IMG/VR virus record: IMGVR_UViG_3300025141_000338
Coordinates: 1 to 35,857 of that record
DNA: 35,857 bases
Reading direction: 5' to 3' (one strand)
Origin: a virus
The translations under genes were made by a program, and so were the position numbers. Positions 1 through 9,728 of the stretch are shown piece by piece (the first letter of the stretch is position 1; each line of letters starts with the position of its first letter). The notes under the pieces are model-generated. The model was not told where the DNA came from. It saw only the letters and a list, made by a program, of their open reading frames with translations, and made no database searches.

Positions 1-3000
1 CGTCTTAAACAAGAGCCCAACTTCAAACGGGATTGGCAGCTTGACCGGCGTCCCTGATGCCGTGGGAATAATAAAGTTTAAGTCTTTGACTTCATCCGAC
101 TGGTTCTTGTACTGCTCGTCATCACTGACCAGCATATAGTAAAAGCCAGTCAGGGCCGCAAGCATGCTGCTTCTTACTACTGCAGACTGCATGGCTTGGC
201 TCTTGCTGAGAGACTTGTTCGCCGTATAGTTGCCCGTGTAGGCACGGTAGAACAAATCAAGACCCTGCATTCTTGCATTTAAGAAAGGAATCGCGGCAGT
301 AATAACCCGCATGAGCGGGTTAGTCCCACGCCTTGAGAAGTTAATTACTTCCAATGCCTGAAACGCAGCCTCAGCCTCGTTCCCTGTTCTGGCAAGGACA
401 TCCTCGTATACGGCATTCCTTGTGGCAGCATCCGACCTAGTTGTGGCGTTACCAAGAGCGTCCCAAACAGCAGTAAAAGGCTTGAATATTGCCGCACTAC
501 CACCATCGGCATTCATCTTAATGCCTTTCTTCGCGGCTTCTCTCTCCGAGAACTTAACCACATCCTTTGGGTCATTAGTGAAGTCGTATCCACCAACAAC
601 TCCAAACCTTTCAAGCTGATCCATGCCGTCAGCAAAACCCTTGAGGGTATCTACGACCGGGGTAAAGCTTGATCCAGATGTTGTCCAAGCCGACAAGGTA
701 TCCCGAAGCATGTTAACTAACATGAAGCCGGGGTCTCTCGTCACAGTTTCTCGCAACAGATTAGCTGGCATGCCCAGATACTTAATCATCGTCTGGGTCA
801 GGTCACCATCCGATAGCGCCTGCATTGACTCATAAACCAGCGGGTCAGCAATAATGTATTCCAGAGTCTTTCCATCAACTCGGAACTTGACTGTCGGCAA
901 TCCAGATTTGCCGCGAGGCGCTTCTCTGGCGAGGCCAAGCTTCACCATGTCTCTGGTGATTCTTTGCTGGGCAACATTCTTCATGCCCATCTCAATAGCC
1001 ATTGACAGGTTTCTGGTTATTGCCTCCATGAGAGGAACGTTGATTGCTTTCTCGCCGCCTGTTAACGCCTTGAACTCTGCGGCTGCTGTAAGACCAGAAA
1101 ATATTTTAGGGTATCTCCCGCCTAACTCTTGCCCTTCTGCCTGCTTATAGAACGGCACATAGTCAGACATGTCCCGCCAGTCTTCTGCGGTCTGCTCATC
1201 CAACACGCCTGTGTTTCTCAGGAAGTTAATCGTGTTGTTGTTGTATGCCTGCCAAGCGGAATACCATTCTTTAACTATTGATTTCCCAGTTTCGGGATTA
1301 ACGTAGCGATCAACGATTTCATTGATCTGATCTAAGTCACCTTCTTCTACCGGAGTGCGTATCCCTTTCGCCCGAAGCCTTTCGGCACGCATCGAGATTG
1401 CATATGCCTGAGCTATCTCTTCAAGAGATTTACCGTATTGGTTATCAAATAGGGGTGCCATAACCTCAAGCAAGCCACGATACGACTTGCCGTTATGCAC
1501 AAATTCTTGAACCTTGGTTACGCCCCCTTCATAGCTAATAGCTCCAGACTTAATTGCTGAGGCGAGGATTCCTTTAGACCTGTCTGCCATCAGGGCGGCA
1601 GCAATACTACTAGTGTCTGCAAGATTCCCGCGAAGCTGAGGAACTTGATTTAGCTTTTCAAGACGAGCGTATCTGTTTATGAATCCTTGCTTAGCTTTGC
1701 CAAGGAAATAACTAAGCTTGCTGTCACCCGTAACAGACATATACGTCTGCCCCGGCGTCTCATTCTCGGGGGGAGACGTAACGATGCCGGATATTAAAGA
1801 CTGCTCTTCAGGATCGAGGTCGGGAGTATTTGCCCTTGAATACCTATCAAGGGGAACCGGGTCTGCGTAGTCAGATTGATCGGGATTTTGAGCAACGTAC
1901 TGAGATTCTGGCGCGGCAGTAAAACTATATCTGGGCATGGTGCCTGATGAGGCATCAAGCGCAGATAACTCATTCTGCTCTACTGCGTTGTTAGCTTGAG
2001 AGGTGCTGATCGAGAATCTGTTAGTAGGCGAAGGGTATTCATCATCAACAGGTTCTACTTCAATGCCTTCTGACCAAGTCCAGCTAGGCATTAACCCTGT
2101 CTTTTGTTCGGCAAAGACAGTGTCTTCTACTTTAGCTGTTCTGTTGGTATCACCATAAGGTCCGTAATTTAACCAACTATTTTGTCCCCTTGTTTCAGTG
2201 GTCAGGGCATGAAGCGCGGGTCCGGTAAATAATCTAGCATGAGCTTGCCAAGCATTTTCTTCCCCTCGACCTCTAAATCCAGCGCCCTCCAACCCATGGC
2301 CAAACGCATCGTGAACGGCTCGGAATAAATCATTAGCTGTAACAATCTGCTCGACACCTTCCTGATCCCTCCACCGAAGTCCAGTGTCCCTTAGCATTGG
2401 ACTGTCTTCTACTTCAGCCTCCGTTAGCCCCTCAGTGCCAAAACCATCGTATGTTCCATACACCGCCATTCGTTTGTTGTTGCGGAGATCACGCATCGCA
2501 TTGAATGGATTGCCATCATATGGGTCTGATTCAGAATCAAAGAAAGAAAACTCGTACCCGGCCTCAACAAGAGCTTCGTACTGATTACGAGTCTGCTCTA
2601 TTAAGTCATCATAAGCCTTAAGAACCGCAGGATTCTTAGGGTCATGCCGCATATCCTCGTAAGCTTTAGCTATCCTGCGCGCCCGATCTTTTTTTACCTT
2701 GACGTAGGATTCCTGCCTTCTGAAGGGGATTCCGTACTCTTCGGCGTATTCTTCTGCAACTGAGACAAGTTCGGGGTCTGGACCCGTGGCCCCTTGGATA
2801 ACCGGCGCACCATCAAGCGGCGTAAAGCTTCTGCCCTGTAGCCGTCTTCTTCTGTCTCTATCTCGTCCTCGTAATCGTCTTCTATAGACATTTTCTGAGT
2901 CACTCGTAGTAATATCTTTGTCTAGTGTATCATCTTTCTTCTTTGAGTATAGAGTAGGGAATACTCTCCCGTCCGGCAAAACATTTTTCGTGGCATTCTT

Positions 3001-6000
3001 TGCCAGAACAAGCGGACCAATTTGAACAACTTCTTCAGCAAAAGTTACAGGCTCCCCTGTTTTCCTGTCGTAAAAATAAGAATGCCTTCTAGGATCAAAG
3101 CCAACTTGTATCCAGTCTGGAGAGTTAATCGCTTCTTTAGCAATTCTTTTATTTTCTGCCGTGCTGCTTTTAATAAAGTTGCCCATAATTTGGGCAAAAG
3201 GAAACTTCTTTTTTCCTTCCATTACATCTTTGGAATACTCTTGCAGATTGATAGAACCTTTTCCTTTCCTTTCTGCCGTCATCGTAAAATCTGCACCGCT
3301 AATTCTAGCGGTTGCTTGATGAGATATAGGAGACTTGCCTTTGTGGATTGTAGGAACCCAAGTGCCATAGTTTTTGTAAGCGTTTATATCTAAACGCAAA
3401 CCAACAAACATGCCATCTTCAACAGGCGCATTTACTTTGTCTTTTTGACTTTGCATCGCCAAAGCATCAGACATTTCCTGCGTAGTCGCGGGGCGTGGAA
3501 CAAAATCATATTCACTAATTGTTCCAAGGACGACGGCGTCATAATCTTCCCTGCTTATCTCTCCATCTTGAAAACGCCGATAAGCATTAGCAACCTCTGG
3601 CCTCACTCTTGTGTCAGGGGCACCAACCTCTCTCTCCCTTACGCTCGCCTTATCAATTACCGCAGCCTCTTGCTCATCATCTTGAGCCTGCCGGTTGGGA
3701 TCATAAAAATCTGGCTGAGCGCCGGACGGACCACGGGCAGCAGCCCCCTGAATCCTTTCTCTTAGTTCGGCCTCTTGCTCTGCATCCCTGAACGTTCTTA
3801 TTACTCCGGTACGGGTCGTCCGGGTCGCTGTAGAGGTAGGTGTAGGATCGTAAACGGTCGTGGAAGTTGTCTCTCCGCGCTCACGGCCACCGATCTCACC
3901 TGACTCAATGCTTTCAACGATCCCGCTAAAACTCTGAAAGCCATTAAGCCGAAGGAAATTACGAAGCCTCTCAAAGAAATCAGATATTCTGTTCAGCAGA
4001 TTCTTTGGCTTGCCCGATACAACCGAGGAATCTTTTCTGGCGTCCTTGGTTAATTCGGCAACAGCCTCTTCGATCTGAACAGAGGGAAGACTTCCACTGT
4101 AGTCTTTGCGAGCTTGATCTAAATAGGTGACTCCGTTGCTGTTCTTTCGCTTAGCAACAACTCTCGACAAAAGCTTCCACTCTTTATCAGTAAACAGATC
4201 AAGCTCTCGCATTGCATGAATCTGTTCATGATTAATAATGCCGATCAAATGATCTTGCTGTTGTTCAGGCGTCATGCCTGCAGGAAGACGATCTATCGCT
4301 GCAAATATTTGACCAACATACGGAGAATAGAAACCCTCTACCGACTGATCAGGAGATGTCTCTACAACAATATCGCTGTCGCCACCCAAGAAGATAGTTG
4401 AGTCCGGGTCATCCCCCGGAAGCCTCCTTCTAACTCCGTAGACAATCTCCCCTTCAGCGTTCCTGAGAGCATTATTTAATGCCCGTCCAATATTTACGCC
4501 GACATCTTTCAGGCCAACCTTATCCATAGCCGCTTCAGCAGCAGCTTGAAGCTTTACCTGAAAATCATCTGGCCCGGGCAGGGCAAGTACAGGAGTCTCG
4601 ACCTCCTCTTGAACCTGTTCTTCTTTCTTAAATGATCCCTGACTCTCTAAGTCAGACATCAATGCGTCAAGCTTCCTTTGCCCCCGCTCTGTGGAAGTAT
4701 CTATTCCTACTTCAGAGGCAATGTAATCTTTTGTTGAGCCTTCGGCTGGGGAAGTCTTGGCCGACTCAACGCCCTGCTGGAACTGTGCTCTGGAATAGGG
4801 CTTGAGCCGAAAATCTACAAGGTTTGTAGGAGAGTCAAACCTCGGAAGAGACCTCAGCTTTTGATAGAAAACCTTAAGCTCAGCAGGAGAAAAATCTGAA
4901 ATCTTTTTCCTGCCCTTTGCCGAGACGCCGGTAAATAGTTCGGCCAGAGTCCTGACTTCAGGAGAACCTATTGGAGACGAAATATTCTTGCTTCTCAGCA
5001 GGCTCTGAATTAGAGAAATATTTACTTCTTTTTCTGAAAAAACAGACTCGTCAACAAGGCCAATGTCTTTGTTCTTATTGAGGGCGTTGGCATACTTACG
5101 GGCCTCGCCCATAGTTACCAACTTGATCTTAGAGGGAGCCCTTTTGCCAGCTTCTCTTGCCTGCTGCTTTTCTAGCGCAGTTGCTGGCCTTGAATTGATA
5201 ACCTCTCCAGAAGAACTAACAACTACAAAGTTACCTTTGTTCCTGCCCTTCTTGAGCTTCCTTGTTGTGTACGTCTCTGTTTCAATCTCGCTGGGTTTGT
5301 CAGCAAGCTTCCCGAAGTTCTTTCCAAGAACTGACTTAGCCTCTTGAACAGTAAACGTTGTTGTCTCTGGTAGACCTTGCTGAAGACGCTTAGCATTTAT
5401 CCTCTGGGCAGCAGTCATTTTGCGGGGAGACGTGCCCAGAGCAATCATTTCTTTTAAGACGCTTTTACCATTGGCGTCATAATTGTTTTCGCTGAACCCC
5501 TCAGCAATTGTCGTACCTGCCGCGCTGTTAACTTCAGCTATGGTGTACGTGTTTTCATCTGGATGAAGCGCCCTGAAACCATAGAGCATCATTGTTCTGG
5601 CGGCTTCTGGGGACAGAGACTGATCGGAAATATCCAGAATTGTTACCAATCCATTAATGATATTCCTGTCTATGATCTCGTCGTTTAAGACACCAGCGAG
5701 CTTTACTGCCTCCTCATAAGAGGGGAGGTTTGTTCCGTAGTTGTCTCCCTTGGAATCAACTACCCTGAACTGAGGCATCCCGTTTCTATCAAGACCTTCT
5801 TGCTTTACAGAAAAGCTGCCGGGTTCAAAGTCAAAGTTATCGCCCATCGTTCTGGCGATATGCCGACCATAGGCAACAGTCTTATCTACAGGTCTTGCCT
5901 CAACGAACGATTCCGGGGGTGCCTGAATCTCATTGATCGAAAGGTCTAGCTGAGGATTTTGAACCCCATCAACAGACAACACCTTCTCGACAAACGTGCC

Positions 6001-7260
6001 ATCTTCTTCCGGGGCTAGGATGTACTTAACTTCTTTAGACTCCCCCCTCGATCTGAGAGTCTTTGTACGCTCCTCTGCTTGGAAGGAATTACCTTCTATG
6101 TCGGTAGCCAGAACTATTCTGTTGGGGGCTCCAAGCCCTGTAGGGCCGATCTGATCTGGATCAGGGGGAAGTATCTGAGAAGGGTCTACCCGCGCACCTA
6201 CTTCCGGCTCAACTCCCGGCTCTGCTTGCGCGGCCTGAGCCGCCTGAGCCGCAGTCAATTTCTGCTCAGAATCTTCTATTGCCTTGCTTCTTCTTGCTCT
6301 TGCTTCCCTTTCTTTCTCTAGCGTTATCTCGCCTTCAAGATTCTTTCTTCTTCCAGCAACAGCATTAAGTACCAAATCTGCGCCTGTACCTATTGCGCCA
6401 CCAACCGTAAAGTCATCAAGTAGAGATTCATTGCTTGGCAGGTTTTCATTATAAATGCCACGCTCAATGGCATCCTGAGAAATACTTGCAACAACTTCCT
6501 GAGTCCCTTCTGCTGCACCTGTCAGCAACGCACCCTTAAGTTGGTCAGATAAATTCTTCCTAAACTGAGCATCTGCTGTCTTAGAGACTCGACTAAGCAA
6601 CCTGTTTACAGGGGCAAGCTCTGACAAGCCAACAACTGCGCCCCCTAATATTGCTAAATCCTCTTCACCTTGAGATACATCAAGCCCTCGATCTTTTGCG
6701 GCCTGTACTCTTTGGGCCTGCTCTCCCGTCCCAGTGCCAACAGCTAAAGTTCCTGTTACCGCAGCCTCTGTAGCACCCATCCCGCCCAACTTAGGGATTA
6801 CTTTCCCGGCCAAGCCAGTAAGTCTCAGGGCACCCGCAGGAGTTAAGAACGAAGCAAACGATCCGATGCCTTCGCCAAACTTGGTCATCCAAGTATCGTT
6901 GTAGGCAACATCTGACCCAAGATATTCATTGATAAAGTTGCGTCCCTCTCGGGAAGCTCTTACGAGTTCATTCTCCTCACCGGAATCAATGAGGTCATCC
7001 ATGCCGACAGCGTTGGTCGCGGCATCAGCTAACTCAGCGATACCTTCGCCTGCTGTTAAGAATGAGTTGGCAAATCCTCTAGGGACGCCTTTAAGAAATT
7101 CTGCCGCCTGACCAGATACCGTCCTTTGCTCAGCAAAGAAGTCTTCAAAATCTGACGCTGAAGCAACGTTGTTCTTTATAGACAGTCTCGCAAGTTCATC
7201 ACGAGACATATCATCGGGAACATCCGTAACCAGAACACCATTCGGAAGCCTTACATTCAT
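1..7260 (-). CDS. Giant polyvalent phage protein (C-terminus beyond window)
   Basis: One uninterrupted frame of 2,420 codons runs from ATG at 7260 to base 1 with no stop, so the gene is cut by the window edge. The start overlaps the upstream stop as ATGA. Seen: an N-terminus MNVRLPNGVLVTDVPDD; a Gly/Ala-rich hydrophobic stretch at about residues 130-310 that could act on membranes; a zinc-peptidase-like HEQIH at residues 1011-1015 followed by IEEAVAE at 1063-1069, where a glutamate could be the third ligand; a conserved block with HDAFGHG at 1650-1656 followed by RGEENAWQAH; and near residue 2305 INFSRRGTNPLMRVITAAIP then PFLNARMQGLD, which I recognise as like LPD38 of large polyvalent proteins. 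Such proteins in phages are thought to be packaged and delivered into the host. Position after the other large virion genes suggests an ejection protein like T7 gp16; this is inference. Confidence 0.9.
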   Translation of the reverse strand, partial: MNVRLPNGVLVTDVPDDMSRDELARLSIKNNVASASDFEDFFAEQRTVSGQAAEFLKGVPRGFANSFLTAGEGIAELADAATNAVGMDDLIDSGEENELVRASREGRNFINEYLGSDVAYNDTWMTKFGEGIGSFASFLTPAGALRLTGLAGKVIPKLGGMGATEAAVTGTLAVGTGTGEQAQRVQAAKDRGLDVSQGEEDLAILGGAVVGLSELAPVNRLLSRVSKTADAQFRKNLSDQLKGALLTGAAEGTQEVVASISQDAIERGIYNENLPSNESLLDDFTVGGAIGTGADLVLNAVAGRRKNLEGEITLEKEREARARRSKAIEDSEQKLTAAQAAQAAQAEPGVEPEVGARVDPSQILPPDPDQIGPTGLGAPNRIVLATDIEGNSFQAEERTKTLRSRGESKEVKYILAPEEDGTFVEKVLSVDGVQNPQLDLSINEIQAPPESFVEARPVDKTVAYGRHIARTMGDNFDFEPGSFSVKQEGLDRNGMPQFRVVDSKGDNYGTNLPSYEEAVKLAGVLNDEIIDRNIINGLVTILDISDQSLSPEAARTMMLYGFRALHPDENTYTIAEVNSAAGTTIAEGFSENNYDANGKSVLKEMIALGTSPRKMTAAQRINAKRLQQGLPETTTFTVQEAKSVLGKNFGKLADKPSEIETETYTTRKLKKGRNKGNFVVVSSSGEVINSRPATALEKQQAREAGKRAPSKIKLVTMGEARKYANALNKNKDIGLVDESVFSEKEVNISLIQSLLRSKNISSPIGSPEVRTLAELFTGVSAKGRKKISDFSPAELKVFYQKLRSLPRFDSPTNLVDFRLKPYSRAQFQQGVESAKTSPAEGSTKDYIASEVGIDTSTERGQRKLDALMSDLESQGSFKKEEQVQEEVETPVLALPGPDDFQVKLQAAAEAAMDKVGLKDVGVNIGRALNNALRNAEGEIVYGVRRRLPGDDPDSTIFLGGDSDIVVETSPDQSVEGFYSPYVGQIFAAIDRLPAGMTPEQQQDHLIGIINHEQIHAMRELDLFTDKEWKLLSRVVAKRKNSNGVTYLDQARKDYSGSLPSVQIEEAVAELTKDARKDSSVVSGKPKNLLNRISDFFERLRNFLRLNGFQSFSGIVESIESGEIGGRERGETTSTTVYDPTPTSTATRTTRTGVIRTFRDAEQEAELRERIQGAAARGPSGAQPDFYDPNRQAQDDEQEAAVIDKASVREREVGAPDTRVRPEVANAYRRFQDGEISREDYDAVVLGTISEYDFVPRPATTQEMSDALAMQSQKDKVNAPVEDGMFVGLRLDINAYKNYGTWVPTIHKGKSPISHQATARISGADFTMTAERKGKGSINLQEYSKDVMEGKKKFPFAQIMGNFIKSSTAENKRIAKEAINSPDWIQVGFDPRRHSYFYDRKTGEPVTFAEEVVQIGPLVLAKNATKNVLPDGRVFPTLYSKKKDDTLDKDITTSDSENVYRRRLRGRDRDRRRRLQGRSFTPLDGAPVIQGATGPDPELVSVAEEYAEEYGIPFRRQESYVKVKKDRARRIAKAYEDMRHDPKNPAVLKAYDDLIEQTRNQYEALVEAGYEFSFFDSESDPYDGNPFNAMRDLRNNKRMAVYGTYDGFGTEGLTEAEVEDSPMLRDTGLRWRDQEGVEQIVTANDLFRAVHDAFGHGLEGAGFRGRGEENAWQAHARLFTGPALHALTTETRGQNSWLNYGPYGDTNRTAKVEDTVFAEQKTGLMPSWTWSEGIEVEPVDDEYPSPTNRFSISTSQANNAVEQNELSALDASSGTMPRYSFTAAPESQYVAQNPDQSDYADPVPLDRYSRANTPDLDPEEQSLISGIVTSPPENETPGQTYMSVTGDSKLSYFLGKAKQGFINRYARLEKLNQVPQLRGNLADTSSIAAALMADRSKGILASAIKSGAISYEGGVTKVQEFVHNGKSYRGLLEVMAPLFDNQYGKSLEEIAQAYAISMRAERLRAKGIRTPVEEGDLDQINEIVDRYVNPETGKSIVKEWYSAWQAYNNNTINFLRNTGVLDEQTAEDWRDMSDYVPFYKQAEGQELGGRYPKIFSGLTAAAEFKALTGGEKAINVPLMEAITRNLSMAIEMGMKNVAQQRITRDMVKLGLAREAPRGKSGLPTVKFRVDGKTLEYIIADPLVYESMQALSDGDLTQTMIKYLGMPANLLRETVTRDPGFMLVNMLRDTLSAWTTSGSSFTPVVDTLKGFADGMDQLERFGVVGGYDFTNDPKDVVKFSEREAAKKGIKMNADGGSAAIFKPFTAVWDALGNATTRSDAATRNAVYEDVLARTGNEAEAAFQALEVINFSRRGTNPLMRVITAAIPFLNARMQGLDLFYRAYTGNYTANKSLSKSQAMQSAVVRSSMLAALTGFYYMLVSDDEQYKNQSDEVKDLNFIIPTASGTPVKLPIPFEVGLLFKT

Positions 7261-9728
7261 TCAACATTCCAGTTTTGAAAAGACACCTCATCCCCGCCAC
7301 CGCCACGATCTCCCGACATTGTCACTACGCTGGCCATATCCGAAAGAGGTACTCCTGCTGCCGCAGCATATTGACGGATCAAATGCTCTCGGTACTTAGC
7401 TATTGAGCCATACGCAGCTTTAATTTCTTGAAGAGTCCCAATATCTAAGCTTTCAATCTGATCATCAACCGTCTCTAAAATTTCCACCGGAGTGGTGCTG
7501 GCCAAAGCCTCATACCTAGCAGCCTGAGCAGACGTTAGCTTCTCTCTGAGGTCTAGGAGCTTTTCAGATTGCCTTTGTTTCAAGGCAGCTTCTCCTGCCT
7601 TAGCTATACCGCCAGCTACATCTCCCTCAGCTATGCCCTTGCCAAGCTGCATTAAAGCCAACGCGGCTGCATCATCCATCCCGGATATGCCTTCCTTAAT
7701 ACCCGCCAACAAACCTTTTGGCTTCGCGATAGGAGCAAAATTACGAGACTCAGAAGCACTTCCATCCTGCGTCGGACCCTCCTCTTCTTGTCGGTCCCGG
7801 GAATCGACCTGATCTTCCAAATCTCCTCCAAGCAGACCCAAATGATCTGGAAGGGGATTTCGGGCACTGCTTCCTCTAAGCAGACCCAAATGATCTGGAA
7901 GGGGATTTCGGGCACTGCTTGGCCTTGATTCGTCCGCATCGGGCGGACGGTGGCCAGCCCCTCGCTGATTCTCAATCAAACGAAATTGCTCTAAGTTTTT
8001 TGAACTTATTGCAGGAGGTTGATCGAGTGAAAGCCCAAGGGATGGCATTAGGTTGCCAGCCCCTCGCTCATGCTCAATCAAACCAAATTGCTTTAAGTTT
8101 TCCGCGCTCATCGCAGGACGCGGCTCACGTATATCTGCGTCCCTAAACTCCCCGATAACATTCGCCGGGTCTACAGGCAGACCTTCCCTCTTAACCTCTT
8201 GATCTGCCAAGGCAGGGTTTATCTGCCGCAGCAATTCATCAAGACTGCTATTGTCTCGCTTCCCGGTAACAACCGTTTCAGGAATCTGTAAATCAGGAAC
8301 AGGAGGCTGCTGAGGCGGTCGCGGTCTAGGCCCCTGAATCCTCAAGTCTGAGGGAGGGTCAATAATTTGCATTTCAGGATTAATCGAAGGCGCAACGTAG
8401 TTTGAATACTCAGGGCCAAATACATATGCGTCTTGATCTGGAGCCCCTGCGCCAGTCAAATCCGGGAAAGTTCTTCTTAGGAGATCATCAAGACTTCCAG
8501 TGTTTCTCCCTCCCTTAACAACTGTCTCTGGAATGCGGACAGGGCTAGCCGCAACCTGCCTTGGCCCAAAATCTACGGGCTCAATAGGGAGATTTATTTC
8601 AGGAAGATTTGGCGAAATTTCAGTGACAACAGAGGTAATTAGTTCATTAAAAGTTTTGTCTCCTACAATTGCCTGCGGATCAACTTTTTCAGCATCAACT
8701 TTAACCGCGTTAGGAAGGCCGCGATTACCAGAGGCCATGTTTACTAACTGCTCTCGTTTTTTTGCATCCTTATACGGGTTGTCATCTGGAACGGGAGCGG
8801 GTGTATACGCCAAGGCAGGGGCATTGGGATTAATGTTTAACTCTGGAGACCCTTCTCTTAAAGAAGCAATCTGAGCCAATACCTCTTGAGGACTGATCTC
8901 TGTTCTTGACTCCAGCATGGCCATAGGCGATAGGAGTCTGGCTCTAAGCTCTGGGTCTTGAAGATCAATTTCCTCTGACTGACCTATTCCTGTCTTTCCT
9001 GACACAAAATCTATGTACGCTTGTGTAGGGTTATCATCAGAAGGAGGGGCGTACCTAGATATTACGTCCTCGATTGTGTCGATTCCGTAATCTCTCCCAT
9101 AGGTGCTAAGAACTTTGTCTGCTGCGCGAACGCCATACCTCGGGTCTTCAAATTTTATAAAAGAATCTTCTTCACCTACGTCACCCTCAAACCCTTGCCC
9201 ATACTGCCTGACATTTAAGGGGTTATTTATTCTTTGTCCGATAATTGACGTAGATTGAGGAACGGAACCGGGCGGGTAGGTCGCCTGCCTACCACTTTGC
9301 ATACGAACAACACCCCCAGCAGCCATGCCTTGGGGAGGCATTGGCCCTTGCGGTCCCGGAGGCATTGGCATCGGCTGTTGCGGAGCAGGCATCTGCGGAG
9401 GCATCCCCATAGGAGGCATTCCTCCGGGTTGAGGCATCCCCATAGGAGGCATACCTCCCGGCTGTGGAGGCATTCCACCAAACTGGGGCGGCGGCTGCTG
9501 AGGCTGTTGATCCCCCATAGCCGCTATGCCGCTAAGTATTTGATCCTTAACAGTACCTTGCGGAGTCTCTTGGTTCTCAGCAGAAAACCTTTTCCTCATG
9601 TCTTGTCGTCTCTGTATTTCAGAAACAACCAGATACTGAGGAAGCTGCCCAGAAGGCTGTTGAGCCTCCCTCATTAAAGCCTGATCAGGCAAACCTTTTA
9701 TGAGGTCTTCTTGCTCAAATATATTCAT
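7257..9728 (-). CDS. 823-aa virion protein with Pro/Gly/Met-rich N-terminus and lysozyme-like segment
   Basis: Residues about 74-140 are a low-complexity run of GGMPPMGMP-type repeats, probably disordered. Residues about 165-255 (RINNPLNVRQ, then FEDPRYGVRAADKVLSTYG, then SRYAPPSDDNPTQAYIDFV) resemble a domain I know from phage virion-associated muralytic proteins of the PM2 P5 type, where NNPxNxR and RxAPPxxNxTxxYI are hallmarks. The role would be local peptidoglycan opening during entry; no catalytic residue can be assigned by eye. Two copies of a segment beginning IPETVV (near residues 400 and 485) and a perfect 16-aa duplication near residue 610 show internal repetition. The C-terminal 130 residues are helical. 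The ATG overlaps the upstream TAA by one base, and the stop overlaps the giant gene by four. The gene call is secure; the function is a family-level inference. Confidence 0.85.
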   Translation of the reverse strand: MNIFEQEDLIKGLPDQALMREAQQPSGQLPQYLVVSEIQRRQDMRKRFSAENQETPQGTVKDQILSGIAAMGDQQPQQPPPQFGGMPPQPGGMPPMGMPQPGGMPPMGMPPQMPAPQQPMPMPPGPQGPMPPQGMAAGGVVRMQSGRQATYPPGSVPQSTSIIGQRINNPLNVRQYGQGFEGDVGEEDSFIKFEDPRYGVRAADKVLSTYGRDYGIDTIEDVISRYAPPSDDNPTQAYIDFVSGKTGIGQSEEIDLQDPELRARLLSPMAMLESRTEISPQEVLAQIASLREGSPELNINPNAPALAYTPAPVPDDNPYKDAKKREQLVNMASGNRGLPNAVKVDAEKVDPQAIVGDKTFNELITSVVTEISPNLPEINLPIEPVDFGPRQVAASPVRIPETVVKGGRNTGSLDDLLRRTFPDLTGAGAPDQDAYVFGPEYSNYVAPSINPEMQIIDPPSDLRIQGPRPRPPQQPPVPDLQIPETVVTGKRDNSSLDELLRQINPALADQEVKREGLPVDPANVIGEFRDADIREPRPAMSAENLKQFGLIEHERGAGNLMPSLGLSLDQPPAISSKNLEQFRLIENQRGAGHRPPDADESRPSSARNPLPDHLGLLRGSSARNPLPDHLGLLGGDLEDQVDSRDRQEEEGPTQDGSASESRNFAPIAKPKGLLAGIKEGISGMDDAAALALMQLGKGIAEGDVAGGIAKAGEAALKQRQSEKLLDLREKLTSAQAARYEALASTTPVEILETVDDQIESLDIGTLQEIKAAYGSIAKYREHLIRQYAAAAGVPLSDMASVVTMSGDRGGGGDEVSFQNWNVE
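7830..7920 (-). repeat. Two exact 43-bp direct repeats, 48-bp period
   Basis: Bases 7830-7872 and 7878-7920 are identical. The period is 48 bp, so the repeat stays in frame and encodes SSARNPLPDHLGLL-type units of 16 residues within the 823-aa protein. Perfect nucleotide identity implies a recent duplication. Confidence 0.95.

Noticed and set aside
422-7111. Numerous short plus-strand frames and one minus-strand 69-aa frame
   Set aside because: All lie inside the uninterrupted giant minus-strand gene and show no ribosome site or recognisable product.
9255-9677. Plus-strand 140-aa frame rich in His and Arg
   Set aside because: It is the antisense of the GGMPPMGMP repeats; composition comes from the repeat DNA.
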